Of a stretch of 64,000 nucleotides of DNA, positions 49,369 through 58,258 are shown piece after piece. The notes beneath the pieces are model-generated. The model ran no database searches, was not told the origin of the DNA, and worked only from the letters and a program-made list of their open reading frames with translations. The number at the start of each line of letters is the position of its first letter. The stretch's first letter is position 1. The DNA lies in contig NZ_JAJNOC010000001.1 of NCBI RefSeq assembly GCF_021044825.1, forward strand, positions 1,240,001-1,304,000, given 5' to 3'. The translations under genes and the position numbers were made by a program. The DNA is from Massilia phyllostachyos (GTDB lineage: Bacteria > Pseudomonadota > Gammaproteobacteria > Burkholderiales > Burkholderiaceae_D).

Positions 49369-50490
49369 TCATGTCGTCGCCCCTTGCGGCGCGCGCAGGG
49401 TGATCTTGACGATCTCGCCCGCCTTCCACAGGCGCATGCGCGGCCCCCAGCTGCCGGCGCCGCGCGTCACGAACAAGGTCATGCCGCCGACCTCGTAGGC
49501 GCCCGCATACTTCGGGAAGCGCTGCTCCACCGCATGGCTGAAGGGCCAGATCTGGCCGCCGTGCGTGTGCCCGGACAGCATCAGGCCCACCCCGCGCCGG
49601 CTCGCTTCCTCGACGACGGCGCTGGCCGGGATGTGCGACATCAGGATCGTCGCCTTGCCGTGCGCATCGGGCAGGATGCGCGCCAGGCCGTCGGTCAGGC
49701 TGCCGCCGCGGCGCATGGTGGCGCCGATGTCTTCGATCCCCGCCAGCACCAGGCCGGGCGCCAGCTCCACCTGGCGGTCGCGCAGCCAGCGCACGCCGCC
49801 TTCGGCGAATTCGGACACCGTGGTCTCGGCGTCGCCGTAGAACTCGTGGTTGCCGGTCACCGCCCACACGCCGAGCGGCGCTCGAAAGCCGCGTAGCACG
49901 CCGGCCAGCTGCGGCTCGCCGATCGGCTCGTCCTCGACCAGGTCGCCCACCAGCAGCACGGCCGCCGGCTGCAGGGCGTTGATCTGTGCGACGCGCGCCG
50001 CCATCCAGTCCGAGCGGCGCTGGGCGCCCAGGTGGATGTCGCTGACGGCGGCGATCACGGCGCCGTCCAGCGCCGGCGGCAGGTTCTCGATGACGACTTC
50101 CTGCTCGACGATGACGGGTGCGCGCATGCCCTGATACAGGGCGAAGGCCGCCAGCAGCACGCCGGCAACCGCGCCGGCCGCGCGGATCGCCTGCGTATGC
50201 GCGCGCCACCAGAAACCGAAGCCGCTGGCCAGGTCCGCAAGCAGGAGGCACATCGACATCACGAAGCTGATCCCGAGCCAGGTGACCGCGAACTGCCCCG
50301 GCCACCAGCGCCAGTCGAGGGCCGCGTCGCCCAGGTGCACGCCGGCGATGTAGACGCACCAGAGCAGCAGGGCGCCGATCCACCAGGCGCGTGCCGGGAT
50401 GCGGCTGCGCACGGGGGCGAGCGCGTACAGGCGCGCGGCGACGTAAAGATGGAACAGCGAGCCGACGATATTCAGGACGATCGAAAACAT
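49369..50490 (-). CDS. membrane-anchored metallophosphoesterase
   Basis: The 373-residue protein has three or four N-terminal membrane segments (to about residue 125) and then a calcineurin-like domain: VSDIHLG, LLVGDLVEDE, VTGNHEFYGD, ILMSHIP and LSGHTHGGQIWP. All metal ligands are present. YkuE/YaeI-like enzymes with this layout act on lipid or nucleotide phosphates at the membrane. The substrate is unknown. Confidence 0.87.
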   Translation of the reverse strand: MFSIVLNIVGSLFHLYVAARLYALAPVRSRIPARAWWIGALLLWCVYIAGVHLGDAALDWRWWPGQFAVTWLGISFVMSMCLLLADLASGFGFWWRAHTQAIRAAGAVAGVLLAAFALYQGMRAPVIVEQEVVIENLPPALDGAVIAAVSDIHLGAQRRSDWMAARVAQINALQPAAVLLVGDLVEDEPIGEPQLAGVLRGFRAPLGVWAVTGNHEFYGDAETTVSEFAEGGVRWLRDRQVELAPGLVLAGIEDIGATMRRGGSLTDGLARILPDAHGKATILMSHIPASAVVEEASRRGVGLMLSGHTHGGQIWPFSHAVEQRFPKYAGAYEVGGMTLFVTRGAGSWGPRMRLWKAGEIVKITLRAPQGATT

Positions 50491-50527
50491 GCGAGACGCT
50501 CTACAGTGCAGGGAACGTCACCATACC

Positions 50528-51217
50528 TCACTTCAAGGCCTGTTCGGCGGCCTTGCGCGCATGCAGTGCGGTGGTGTCGAACACCGGCGCCGGGCTGTCG
50601 GCCTGCGTGACCAGCAGCCCGATCTCGGTGCAGCCGAAGATGACGGCCTGCGCGCCGGCGTCGGCCAGTTGTTCGATCACCGCGCGGTAGGCGTCGCGCG
50701 AGGCGTCGAGCACCCGTCCCTGGCACAGCTCCTCGTAGATCACGCGGTGCACCAGGTCCCGGCCCGCAGCGTCCGGCGTCATCACCGTCAGGCCATGCGC
50801 TTCGAGGCGCGCGCGGTAGAAATCCTGCTCCATCGTGAAGCGCGTGCCGAGCAGGCCGACCGTGCGCAGGCCGGCGGCGCGGATCTCGCGCGCGGTCGGG
50901 TCGGCGATGTGCAGCAGTTCGATGCCGGCCTGCGCCTCGATCGCCGGCGCGACCTTGTGCATGGTGTTCGTGCACAGCACCAGGAAGTCGGCGCCGTCCA
51001 GCGCCAGCCTGCGGCCGCAATCGGCCAGGATCGCGCCGGCGCTGTCCCAGTCGCCGAGGCGCTGCAGGTGTTCGATCTCGGCGAAGTCGACGCTGGCCAT
51101 CACGATCTTCGCCGAGTGCAGGCCGCCGCGCAGCTCGCGCACGGTTTCGTTGATGATGCGGTAGTAGGGGATGGTCGATTCCCAGCTCATGCCGCCGATC
51201 AGGCCGATGGTTTTCAT
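50528..51217 (-). CDS. aspartate/glutamate racemase family protein
   Basis: The 229-residue protein opens with TIGLIGGMSWESTIPYYR and carries the two catalytic Cys of PLP-independent racemases, in LCTNTMHK and FGCTEIGLL. It belongs to the RacD/YgeA group that interconverts D- and L-aspartate or broader amino acids. It appears to be a single gene between the metallophosphoesterase and Hsp20 genes. Confidence 0.88.
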   Translation of the reverse strand: MKTIGLIGGMSWESTIPYYRIINETVRELRGGLHSAKIVMASVDFAEIEHLQRLGDWDSAGAILADCGRRLALDGADFLVLCTNTMHKVAPAIEAQAGIELLHIADPTAREIRAAGLRTVGLLGTRFTMEQDFYRARLEAHGLTVMTPDAAGRDLVHRVIYEELCQGRVLDASRDAYRAVIEQLADAGAQAVIFGCTEIGLLVTQADSPAPVFDTTALHARKAAEQALK

Positions 51218-51288
51218 CGTGTTTCGCTCCGATGATTGAATGCAAATAAAATTTGCAGAATTGGTTAAAAATCCGTATTTCGTATGCC

Positions 51289-51317
51289 TTGAAAATCCAT
51301 TGGCCGGGTATTAGATT
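51289..51317 (+). promoter_or_regulatory. predicted promoter of the Hsp20 gene
   Basis: TTGAAA (51289-51294) and TAGATT (51312-51317) are 17 bases apart. The -35 is part of CTTGAAA, as in sigma32 promoters, but no CCCCAT-type -10 at proper spacing was found, so sigma70 recognition is more likely. Confidence 0.45.
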
Positions 51318-51383
51318 GGACTCACCGGATGCTCACGATGAGGTCCGGCAACATATCGCTTAACTTACACGAGGATATATACC

Positions 51384-51839
51384 ATGCGTACTTTTGACCT
51401 GACCCCCCTGTACCGTTCCGCCATCGGTTTCGATCGCCTGGCCAACCTGCTCGAGCAGCGTGGCGAGCCGAGCTACCCGCCGTACAACATCGAACTGGTG
51501 AGCGAAGACCAATACCGCATCGTGATGGCCCTGGCCGGCTTCACCCGCGACGAAGTGGAAATCGTGACCGAGCGCGACACCCTGCACGTCACCGGCCGCA
51601 AGCAGAAGGACGAGACCCAGCGCACCTTCCTGCACCGTGGCATCGCAGCGCGCGACTTCGAACAGCGCTTCCAGCTGGCGAACCACGTGAAGGTCACCGC
51701 CGCGTCCTTCGACAACGGCATGCTGACCATCGAACTGGTGCGCGAAGTGCCCGAAGCCTTCAAGCCGCGCAAGATCGCCATCGGCGACGCCAACGGCAAT
51801 ACCAGCAATGTGCAGACGCTGGAACAGCGCGCCGCGTAA
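51384..51839 (+). CDS. Hsp20/IbpA-type small heat-shock protein
   Basis: The 151-residue protein has the alpha-crystallin domain at about 35-130 (YNIELVSEDQYRIVMALAGF; ASFDNGMLTIELVREVPE) and the RTFDLTPLYRSAIGFDRL start typical of IbpA/IbpB. The C-terminal tail holds KPRKIAIG, with an IxI-like anchor (KIAI) used for oligomer assembly. It acts as an ATP-independent holdase. A GAGGAT site precedes the start and a strong terminator follows. Confidence 0.9.
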   Translation: MRTFDLTPLYRSAIGFDRLANLLEQRGEPSYPPYNIELVSEDQYRIVMALAGFTRDEVEIVTERDTLHVTGRKQKDETQRTFLHRGIAARDFEQRFQLANHVKVTAASFDNGMLTIELVREVPEAFKPRKIAIGDANGNTSNVQTLEQRAA

Positions 51840-51861
51840 GGCAGCTGTAGCAGCTTGAAAG

Positions 51862-51886
51862 AGGGCGCCCTGGTGGCGCCCTTTTT
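51862..51886 (+). terminator. intrinsic terminator after the Hsp20 gene
   Basis: AGGGCGCC and GGCGCCCT form a perfect 8-bp stem with loop CTGGT, followed by TTTTT. Confidence 0.88.
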
Positions 51887-51904
51887 GATGATCGGACCAT
51901 GCGC

Positions 51905-51943
51905 TTAAGAACGGTCTAAGTATCAAATTAAGCATGTTCTAAG
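51905..51943 (+). promoter_or_regulatory. four phased TTAAG/TCTAAG direct repeats upstream of the DegP-like gene
   Basis: TTAAG (51905-51909), TCTAAG (51915-51920), TTAAG (51928-51932) and TCTAAG (51938-51943) recur with 11-12 base spacing on one face of the helix. This is the usual layout for OmpR-family regulators. An OmpR-type regulator gene lies two genes downstream in the same direction, so this is a candidate autoregulatory site. Confidence 0.55.
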
Positions 51944-52013
51944 CCAGCTTTGGGAAGATAAGCCCATCGATAGTCTCCATCATCGGTCAACCATTTTCAT
52001 CAGGAGCACAACC

Positions 52014-53552
52014 ATGCCTAACCAGGGTGCCGTCACTGCCATCACTGCCAAACGCCTCACGCTGGCCCTGTGTGCCGCGGGCGTCGTCGGCGGAGCGGTC
52101 GGTGCACTTGCAGTCAACCACAACAACGTCGCGGCCGAAAACGCCGCCGCCGCAGCCGTGGCTCCCGCGCCGGCAGCCGCCGTGGCGCCTGCGCCGGCCG
52201 CCGCGCCGCTTCCCGCGACCACGGTCACGCTTCCCGACTTTACCCGCATCGCCTCCACCAACGGCAAGGCGGTGGTGAACATCCGCGTCGTCGGCGGCAT
52301 CAAGACCGCCAACCGCGGCGGCGCCGACGTCCCGAGCCTGCCGCGCAATCACCCCTTGTATGAGTTCTTCCGACAGTTCCAGGATCCGCGCTACGGCGGC
52401 GGCGGTGGTCGCGAAGCTCCCGTTTTCGGCGCCGGATCGGGCTTCATCGTAAGCCCGGACGGCGTCATCCTGACCAACGCCCACGTCGTGCAAGGCGCCG
52501 ACGAAGTCACCGTCAAGCTGCAGGACCGCCGCGAATTCCGCGCCAAGGTCGTGGGCTCGGACGCGCGCACCGACGTGGCCGTGCTGAAGATCGACGCCAA
52601 GAATTTGCCGGTGGCGCCGCTCGGGAAGTCGCGCACCCTGTCGCCGGGCGAGTGGGTGCTGGCCATCGGTTCGCCGTATGGCCTCGAGAGCACCGTCACC
52701 GCCGGCGTCGTGAGCGCCACCGGCCGCAACCTGCAGGACGGCCAGGTGCCCTTCATCCAGACCGACGTCGCGATCAACCCGGGCAACTCGGGCGGGCCGC
52801 TGTTCAACACCCGCGGCGAAGTGGTCGGCATCAACTCGCAGATCTACAGCCAGACCGGCGGCTACCAGGGCCTGGCCTTCTCGATCCCGATCGACGTCGC
52901 GGTCAAGGTCAAGGACCAGATCCTCGCCACCGGCAAGGTGCAGCACGCCAAGCTGGGCGTGAGCGTGCAGGAGATCGGCCAGGACTTCGCCGATTCCTTC
53001 GGCCTCGAGTCGCCGGATGGCGTCCTGATCGCCGGCGTCGAACGCGGCAGCGCGGCCGAGCGCGCCGGCCTCAAGACGGGCGACGTGGTGCGCCGCATGA
53101 ATGGCCAGCCGGTCGTGTCCTCGCTCGACCTGTCCAGCAATATCGCGCTGTCGAAACCGGGCGAGAAGGTCGCGCTCGACGTCTGGCGCAACGGCAAGCT
53201 GGTGCGCATCGATGCGACCCTCGGCGACGCCAACGAGAAGGCCAAGCGTGCGCCGCAGGAAGAGCTGGCGGCGAACGAGGACAGCGGCGCCAAGCTGGGC
53301 CTGGCCCTGCGTCCGCTCGAGCCGATCGAACGGCGCCAGAGCGGCATCGCGAACGGCCTCCTGGTCCAGGATGCATCGGGCGCGGCGGAGCTGGCCGGCG
53401 TGGTGCCGGGCGACGTGCTCATTTCAGTCAACGGCCGGCCGGTGAACTCGGTCGGCCAGGTCCGCGACGTGGTGGCGAAGGCCAGCAAGTCGGTGGCCTT
53501 GCTGATCCAGCGCGGGAATGACACAATCTTCATTCCTGTGCGGATTGGTTAA
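52014..53552 (+). CDS. DegP/DegQ/MucD-type periplasmic serine protease
   Basis: The 512-residue protein has an N-terminal signal or membrane segment (LALCAAGVVGGAVGALAV), an Ala/Pro-rich linker, a trypsin-like domain with the catalytic triad His in LTNAHVV, Asp in ARTDVAVLKI and Ser in NPGNSGGPLF, and two PDZ domains (about 310-400 and 420-512). It cuts or refolds damaged envelope proteins. It lies directly upstream of a two-component system gene pair, which suggests envelope-stress control. Confidence 0.92.
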   Translation: MPNQGAVTAITAKRLTLALCAAGVVGGAVGALAVNHNNVAAENAAAAAVAPAPAAAVAPAPAAAPLPATTVTLPDFTRIASTNGKAVVNIRVVGGIKTANRGGADVPSLPRNHPLYEFFRQFQDPRYGGGGGREAPVFGAGSGFIVSPDGVILTNAHVVQGADEVTVKLQDRREFRAKVVGSDARTDVAVLKIDAKNLPVAPLGKSRTLSPGEWVLAIGSPYGLESTVTAGVVSATGRNLQDGQVPFIQTDVAINPGNSGGPLFNTRGEVVGINSQIYSQTGGYQGLAFSIPIDVAVKVKDQILATGKVQHAKLGVSVQEIGQDFADSFGLESPDGVLIAGVERGSAAERAGLKTGDVVRRMNGQPVVSSLDLSSNIALSKPGEKVALDVWRNGKLVRIDATLGDANEKAKRAPQEELAANEDSGAKLGLALRPLEPIERRQSGIANGLLVQDASGAAELAGVVPGDVLISVNGRPVNSVGQVRDVVAKASKSVALLIQRGNDTIFIPVRIG

Positions 53553-53599
53553 GGAAGCGTAGAAGCTTCCACCGGCACGGTTTCAAGAACGGGGAATTC

Positions 53600-54262
53600 A
53601 TGCGGCTACTGCTGGTGGAAGACGATACGATGATCGGCGAAGTAGTGCTCGACCTGTTACGGGCCGAGCACTACGCCGTCGACTGGGTCAAGGACGGCGA
53701 GATGGCCGACACTGCCCTGCTGCAGAACCAGAACTACGATCTGGTGCTGCTCGACCTGGGCCTGCCGCGCAAGGACGGCCTGGAAGTGCTGCGCTCGATG
53801 CGCTCGCGCAAGGACCGCACGCCGGTGCTGGTCGCCACCGCGCGCGACTCGGTGGCCCAGCGCATCGCCGGGCTGGACGCCGGCGCCGACGACTATGTCC
53901 TGAAACCCTACGACCTCGACGAGCTGCTGGCGCGCATCCGCGCGCTGCTGCGCCGCGCCGCCGGGCGCGCCGAACCGATCTTCGAGTACAAGAACATCTC
54001 CATCAATCCCGCCACCCGCGAAACGCTGGTCGACGGCGCCCCGGTGGCGCTCTCCGCACGCGAATGGGCGGTGCTGGAAGCGCTGGTGGCGCGTCCCGGC
54101 GCGGTGCTGTCGCGCGCCCAGCTCGAAGAAAAGCTGTACAGCTGGCGCGACGAAGTCTCGAGCAACGCGGTCGAAGTCTATATCCACGGCCTGCGCAAGA
54201 AGCTGGGCAGTGACCTGATCCAGAACGTGCGCGGCGTCGGCTACATGGTGCCGAAGGCATGA
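53600..54262 (+). CDS. OmpR/QseB-type response regulator
   Basis: The 220-residue protein has a receiver domain ([16 protein letters not shown]; phosphoacceptor Asp in [15 protein letters not shown]; Lys in [16 protein letters not shown]) and a C-terminal winged helix ([33 protein letters not shown]). It overlaps the kinase gene by 4 bases (ATGA). The phased repeats upstream of the protease gene are likely targets. Confidence 0.92.
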   Translation: MRLLLVEDDTMIGEVVLDLLRAEHYAVDWVKDGEMADTALLQNQNYDLVLLDLGLPRKDGLEVLRSMRSRKDRTPVLVATARDSVAQRIAGLDAGADDYVLKPYDLDELLARIRALLRRAAGRAEPIFEYKNISINPATRETLVDGAPVALSAREWAVLEALVARPGAVLSRAQLEEKLYSWRDEVSSNAVEVYIHGLRKKLGSDLIQNVRGVGYMVPKA

Positions 54263-55665
54263 ATTTCCGGCCCAGGGTCACGCACTCGCTGCGTGGGCGG
54301 CTGCTGTGGTATCTGCTGGCGGCGATCACCCTCGCGGCCCTGGCGCAGGCTTCGATCGCCTACCGCACCGCGCTGCACGACGCCGACCAGATCTTCGACT
54401 ACCACATGCAGCAGATGGCGCTGTCGCTGCGCTCCGGCACGCCGCTGTCGAACACCGAGGCCCAGGAGCGCATCGCCGCCCAGGCCGCCGAGAACCCCAC
54501 CCCCGGGGCGGAAGCCGGCGCCGAAGGCGGCGCCAACAGCGACGACATGGTGGTGCAGATGTGGTCCCCCGACGGGGTGCAGGTGTTCCACAGCGTCTCG
54601 CGCGCCAAGCTGCCGCAGCGCGCGGTGCTGGGCTTTTCCAACGTGAAGTCGAACGGCACCACCTACCGCGTGTTCTCGATCCAGACCGCGAACCAGACCG
54701 TGCAGGTGGCCCAGGACCTGGCCGTGCGCCGCAACATGGCCGGCAACCTGGCCCTGCGCATCCTGGGACCGATCGCGGTCATGATGCCGATCCTGATGCT
54801 GGTGGTGTGGTGGGTCGTGAGCGGCTCGCTGGAGCCGGTGGCGCGCCTGCGCTCGCAGGTGGCCTCGCGCCCGGCCGACGACCTGTCGCCGGTGTCGGAC
54901 ACCGGCCTGCCGGACGAGGTGCGTCCGCTGGTGCAGGAACTGAACCTGCTGTTCGGCCGCGTGAAGACCGCCTTCGAGGCCCAGCAGACCTTCGTCGCCG
55001 ACGCCGCCCACGAACTGCGCACGCCCCTGGCCGCGCTGCGCCTGCAGGCCCAGAGCCTGGAGCGCGCCGAGTCGCTGGAAGCGCGCAAGCTGGCGGTGTC
55101 GCGCCTGACCGCCGGCATCGACCGCGCCACCCGCCTGGTGGAGCAGCTGCTGGTGCTGGCGCGCCAGGAAGCCACCGCCGCCGGCGGCGCCGTCACCAGC
55201 CCGGTCGAGCTGTCCGACCTGGCGCGCCGCACCGTGGCCGACCTGGCCGGGGTGGCGGCCGCCAAGGGCGTCGACGTCGGGATCCAGCAAGCCGACCCCG
55301 CCAGCGTGGAAGGGCAGCCGGACGCGCTGCAGATCCTGCTGCGCAACCTGGTCGACAACGCCATCAAGTACACGCCGGGCGGCGGCACCGCCGACATCTC
55401 GGTCAAGAGCGACGTGGTGGAGGGCGCCGCGCGCGTCAGCGTCACGGTCGAGGACAGCGGCCCCGGCATCCCGCCGGACGAGCGCGAGCGCGTGTTCGAC
55501 CGCTTCTACCGCGTGGCCGGCAGCGAAGCCGCCGGCAGCGGCCTGGGCCTGGCCATCATCAAGGCCATCGCCGAACGCCACGGCGCCACCCTGGCGCTCG
55601 GCCAGTCGGAACGCCTGGGCGGCCTGGCGGCCACCGTCACCTTCCCGGTTCCGGTGACCGCTTGA
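54259..55665 (+). CDS. QseC-type sensor histidine kinase
   Basis: The 468-residue protein has two membrane segments (about 12-33 and 165-187) flanking a periplasmic sensor (2CSK_N-type, with an acidic Glu/Ala-rich loop [13 protein letters not shown]), then the phosphoacceptor His in [16 protein letters not shown] and a HATPase domain ([47 protein letters not shown]). It pairs with the regulator encoded just upstream. Confidence 0.92.
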   Translation: MNFRPRVTHSLRGRLLWYLLAAITLAALAQASIAYRTALHDADQIFDYHMQQMALSLRSGTPLSNTEAQERIAAQAAENPTPGAEAGAEGGANSDDMVVQMWSPDGVQVFHSVSRAKLPQRAVLGFSNVKSNGTTYRVFSIQTANQTVQVAQDLAVRRNMAGNLALRILGPIAVMMPILMLVVWWVVSGSLEPVARLRSQVASRPADDLSPVSDTGLPDEVRPLVQELNLLFGRVKTAFEAQQTFVADAAHELRTPLAALRLQAQSLERAESLEARKLAVSRLTAGIDRATRLVEQLLVLARQEATAAGGAVTSPVELSDLARRTVADLAGVAAAKGVDVGIQQADPASVEGQPDALQILLRNLVDNAIKYTPGGGTADISVKSDVVEGAARVSVTVEDSGPGIPPDERERVFDRFYRVAGSEAAGSGLGLAIIKAIAERHGATLALGQSERLGGLAATVTFPVPVTA

Positions 55666-55669
55666 ACTT

Positions 55670-56233
55670 CTAGCAGCCCAGCCTGCGGTAGCGCTTGCGC
55701 AGGATGAGCAGGTCCTGCTGGACCGATTCGATCATCGCCGCGCGCATGCGCTGCTCCGCCTGTTCCGATTCGAGGATGGCCGATTCCAGGATGCGGCAGT
55801 CGCGCTGCGCTTCCGCGTTCAGGCGCTGGCGGCGGGATGCCGTGGCGAACTCGGACGCTGTCATGCCGGTCAAGGGATGAAGCGCTTGAGCAAACTGCTC
55901 GGTTCGGATTTCTCCGGCGACGTCGCTCCCGATCCTGCTTTTGCCTGACAGGCGATCGACGCCCCGTGTTGGGGTGGCGTCCAGACGCAGTGCGCCGAGG
56001 CAGGGTTCGTCCGAATAGCTTACCTTCCCGTTGGACTGGCACTTGTAGATGGTGCGGCTAGGTGCAGGGAGCTGGGCGGCTACCATTGGGGCTGCGCCGA
56101 CGAGGACAATGACAGCCAGCGCTGCGCGCCCGACGCGCCGGATCGGATAGGGTTTGATGGTGGTCTCTCCGGATGCTGGAGGGTCGCCAGGTGACGCCGG
56201 ACCCTCTTTCTTTTTAGATAAGCCGGCCAGCAT
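55670..56233 (-). CDS. DUF4124-domain exported protein, start uncertain
   Basis: The protein has a signal-like stretch (GRAALAVIVLVGAAPMVAAQ) followed by the DUF4124 block IYKCQSNGKVSYSDEPCLGA with its two Cys, and a charged helical C-terminus with two further Cys. The only canonical start in frame is the ATG at 56233, which gives a long non-signal N-terminus and runs through a terminator hairpin. A GGAGAG site sits 6-8 bases before an ATC codon at 56158-56156 that would open a perfect signal peptide (IKPYPIRRVGRAAL). The true start may be that ATC or a changed ATG. Confidence 0.7.
   Translation of the reverse strand: MLAGLSKKKEGPASPGDPPASGETTIKPYPIRRVGRAALAVIVLVGAAPMVAAQLPAPSRTIYKCQSNGKVSYSDEPCLGALRLDATPTRGVDRLSGKSRIGSDVAGEIRTEQFAQALHPLTGMTASEFATASRRQRLNAEAQRDCRILESAILESEQAEQRMRAAMIESVQQDLLILRKRYRRLGC
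56179..56215 (+). terminator. intrinsic terminator-like hairpin
   Basis: GAGGGTC (56179-56185) and GACCCTC (56200-56206), extended inward by GCC and GGC pairs, form a stem followed on the plus strand by TTTCTTTTT. It faces plus-strand read-through from the protease/two-component operon. Confidence 0.65.
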
Positions 56234-56267
56234 ACAAGACTTCGCGGGGCGCGATTCTATCGAATTG

Positions 56268-57023
56268 TCACATCGCCAGCTTGAGCGCCGCCACATAGCG
56301 CTCGCTGACCGCCACCATGTCGCCATTGCGCAGCCGCAGGCTGTAGCCGCCGTCGCCGCTCGCCAAACTGGCGATCTGCGCGCGCCGCACGATGGTCCCG
56401 CGGTGCACGCGCAGAAAGTCGCCCGGCGGCAGCAGGCTTTCCAGGCGGCTGATCGGCATCCGGTGCAGCACCGTGCGCTGCGCCAGGCGCAGCTCGACGT
56501 AGTTGCCCGCCGATTCGATGCGCAGGATGTCGCCCACCGCGACCTGCTCGATGCGGCCGACCGAGCGCACGCTGATCGTCTCGAACGGCCGCTTATCCTT
56601 CTCGTCTGTCTCCACGAACCGGCGCAGCGCCGCGCCGTAGGCTTCGCGCTGGCGCTGCTCGAGCATGGCGGCGGCGCGTTCGACGGCCTGGCCGAGGCGC
56701 GCATCGTCGAGGGGTTTGAGCAGGTAGTCGAGGGCGTGCACCTCGAAGGCGTCGATGGCGTGTTCGCTGTAGGCCGTCACGAAGATCACCAGCGGCGGCT
56801 CCGGCAAGCGGCTGATGTCGCGCGCCAGCGCCAGGCCGGATTGTCCCGGCATGCGGACGTCGAGGAAGACCACATCTACCGACTGCGCCGCGAGCGCCGT
56901 CCTGGCCGCCGCCGCGCCGCCGCATTCCGCCACCAGCTGCCAGGCCGGATGCGCGCCCATCGCCAGGCGCAGGTTGAGCCGGCCGGGCATTTCGTCGTCG
57001 ACGATCAGGTAGCGGATGCTCAT
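56268..57023 (-). CDS. LytTR-type response regulator (AlgR/LytT group)
   Basis: The 251-residue protein has a receiver domain (YLIVDDEMPGRLNLRLAM; phosphoacceptor Asp in VVFLDVRMPGQSGL; Lys in YLLKPLDD) and a LytTR DNA-binding domain from about residue 150 (ILRIESAGNYVELRLAQRTV; DFLRVHRGTIVRRAQI). The ATG overlaps the kinase stop as ATGA, so translation is coupled. LytTR regulators often control extracellular polysaccharide or cell-wall genes. Confidence 0.9.
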   Translation of the reverse strand: MSIRYLIVDDEMPGRLNLRLAMGAHPAWQLVAECGGAAAARTALAAQSVDVVFLDVRMPGQSGLALARDISRLPEPPLVIFVTAYSEHAIDAFEVHALDYLLKPLDDARLGQAVERAAAMLEQRQREAYGAALRRFVETDEKDKRPFETISVRSVGRIEQVAVGDILRIESAGNYVELRLAQRTVLHRMPISRLESLLPPGDFLRVHRGTIVRRAQIASLASGDGGYSLRLRNGDMVAVSERYVAALKLAM

Positions 57024-58117
57024 GCCGGTCCCGGCAAGGGCAGGCGGATCTCGGCGACGAAGCGCTCGCCCTGCAAGCCGGCGCGCAGCGCCGCCTCGGC
57101 GTGCATCAGGCGCAGGCGGTCCTGGGTGTTCGATAAACCCAGTCCCGCGCCCGGATTCGCCTTCACGCCGCGGCGGGCGGGATTCGATACGCGCACCAGC
57201 ATGGCGCCGTGCTCGCGGACGAAGGACAGTCGAATGTCGCTGGCCTCCTCGCAGCATTCGAGGTCGTGGCGCAGCGCATTCTCGACCAGCGGCTGCAGCA
57301 GCAGCGGCGGGCAGGCGATCCTGTCCAGGCGGTCCGCGCCGTCCACGTGCACCTGCAGGCGCTCGCCGTAGCGCAGGCGCTGCAGCGCCAGGTAATCCTG
57401 CACGAAGCGCAGTTCCTCGGCCAGGGTGGCGGTGTTGCGCGCGCTGGCGGAGAGCACGTAGCGCAGCAGGTCGCTCAGGAGCTGGACGCCGTTCAGGGCC
57501 AGCGGCTTGTCGCCGCTGCGCACCAGGGCGCTGATCGCGTTCAGGGCATTGAACAGGAAGTGCGGCTCGAGCTGGGCGCGCAGCGCCAGCATGCGCTGCT
57601 CCTCGAGCGCCAGGCGCAGGTTGAGCATGTCGGTCTGCGAGCGCTGCCAGGCCAGCTCGCGCTCCTTCGCGCGGCGCGAATAGAAGAAGGCGAGGACGGC
57701 GGCGAAGGTGCCGGTGGTCGAGAACCAGCCCACCAGCAGCATCTTCATCAGGAGTTTTCTCGCGTCGTCGAGGCTGGCCAGGTCGAGGTAGTCGCGCTGC
57801 CAGGCCATGTAGGTCCATTGCAAGGGCTGGAACAGCAGCACCAGCGCGGCGAACAGGAACACGACGTTGCGCGGGCGGTCGAGCAGGGATGGCCAGCGCG
57901 CCAGGGCCAGCGACATGCCGCAGCTCAGCACGATCAGCGGCACCGCGTACTCGACGAACCAGGTCGCGAGCAGCGCCGGATAGTGGCTGTCCAGGCCTGC
58001 GCGCAGGTTGTCGCTGTAGGTCTGGAGCGCGCCCAGCACGCTGATCGCGGTCCAGAGCACGAGCACGGACAGGACGATCCTGGCGGAGGAGGGGATGCGG
58101 TGAAGGAGCTGCGTCAT
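57020..58117 (-). CDS. LytS/AlgZ-type sensor histidine kinase (His_kinase family)
   Basis: The 365-residue protein has four membrane segments in the first 150 residues and the His_kinase block LRAQLEPHFLFNALNAISAL, where the phosphoacceptor His is in PHFLFN. A HATPase domain with PLLLQPLVENALRHDL and GAGLGLSNTQDRLRLMHA follows. No extracellular sensor domain is present, so it probably senses a membrane state. It pairs with the LytTR regulator encoded downstream. Confidence 0.9.
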   Translation of the reverse strand: MTQLLHRIPSSARIVLSVLVLWTAISVLGALQTYSDNLRAGLDSHYPALLATWFVEYAVPLIVLSCGMSLALARWPSLLDRPRNVVFLFAALVLLFQPLQWTYMAWQRDYLDLASLDDARKLLMKMLLVGWFSTTGTFAAVLAFFYSRRAKERELAWQRSQTDMLNLRLALEEQRMLALRAQLEPHFLFNALNAISALVRSGDKPLALNGVQLLSDLLRYVLSASARNTATLAEELRFVQDYLALQRLRYGERLQVHVDGADRLDRIACPPLLLQPLVENALRHDLECCEEASDIRLSFVREHGAMLVRVSNPARRGVKANPGAGLGLSNTQDRLRLMHAEAALRAGLQGERFVAEIRLPLPGPA

Positions 58118-58258
58118 CCGAAAAGTATAGCAGCGCGCCCGGCCCCAAAACGGTGCCCGGGAGCCGGCCGTCACACCGATGCGGGCATTCGTCACACGCC
58201 GTGCACGGGGCGGCGCGGGACTGCGCACAATGGGCCGGTCCCGACTCCGAAAGCCGCC

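Noticed and set aside
51288..51315. Sigma32 promoter for the Hsp20 gene
   Set aside because: CTTGAAA is present but no CCCCAT-type -10 box occurs at 13-15 base spacing.
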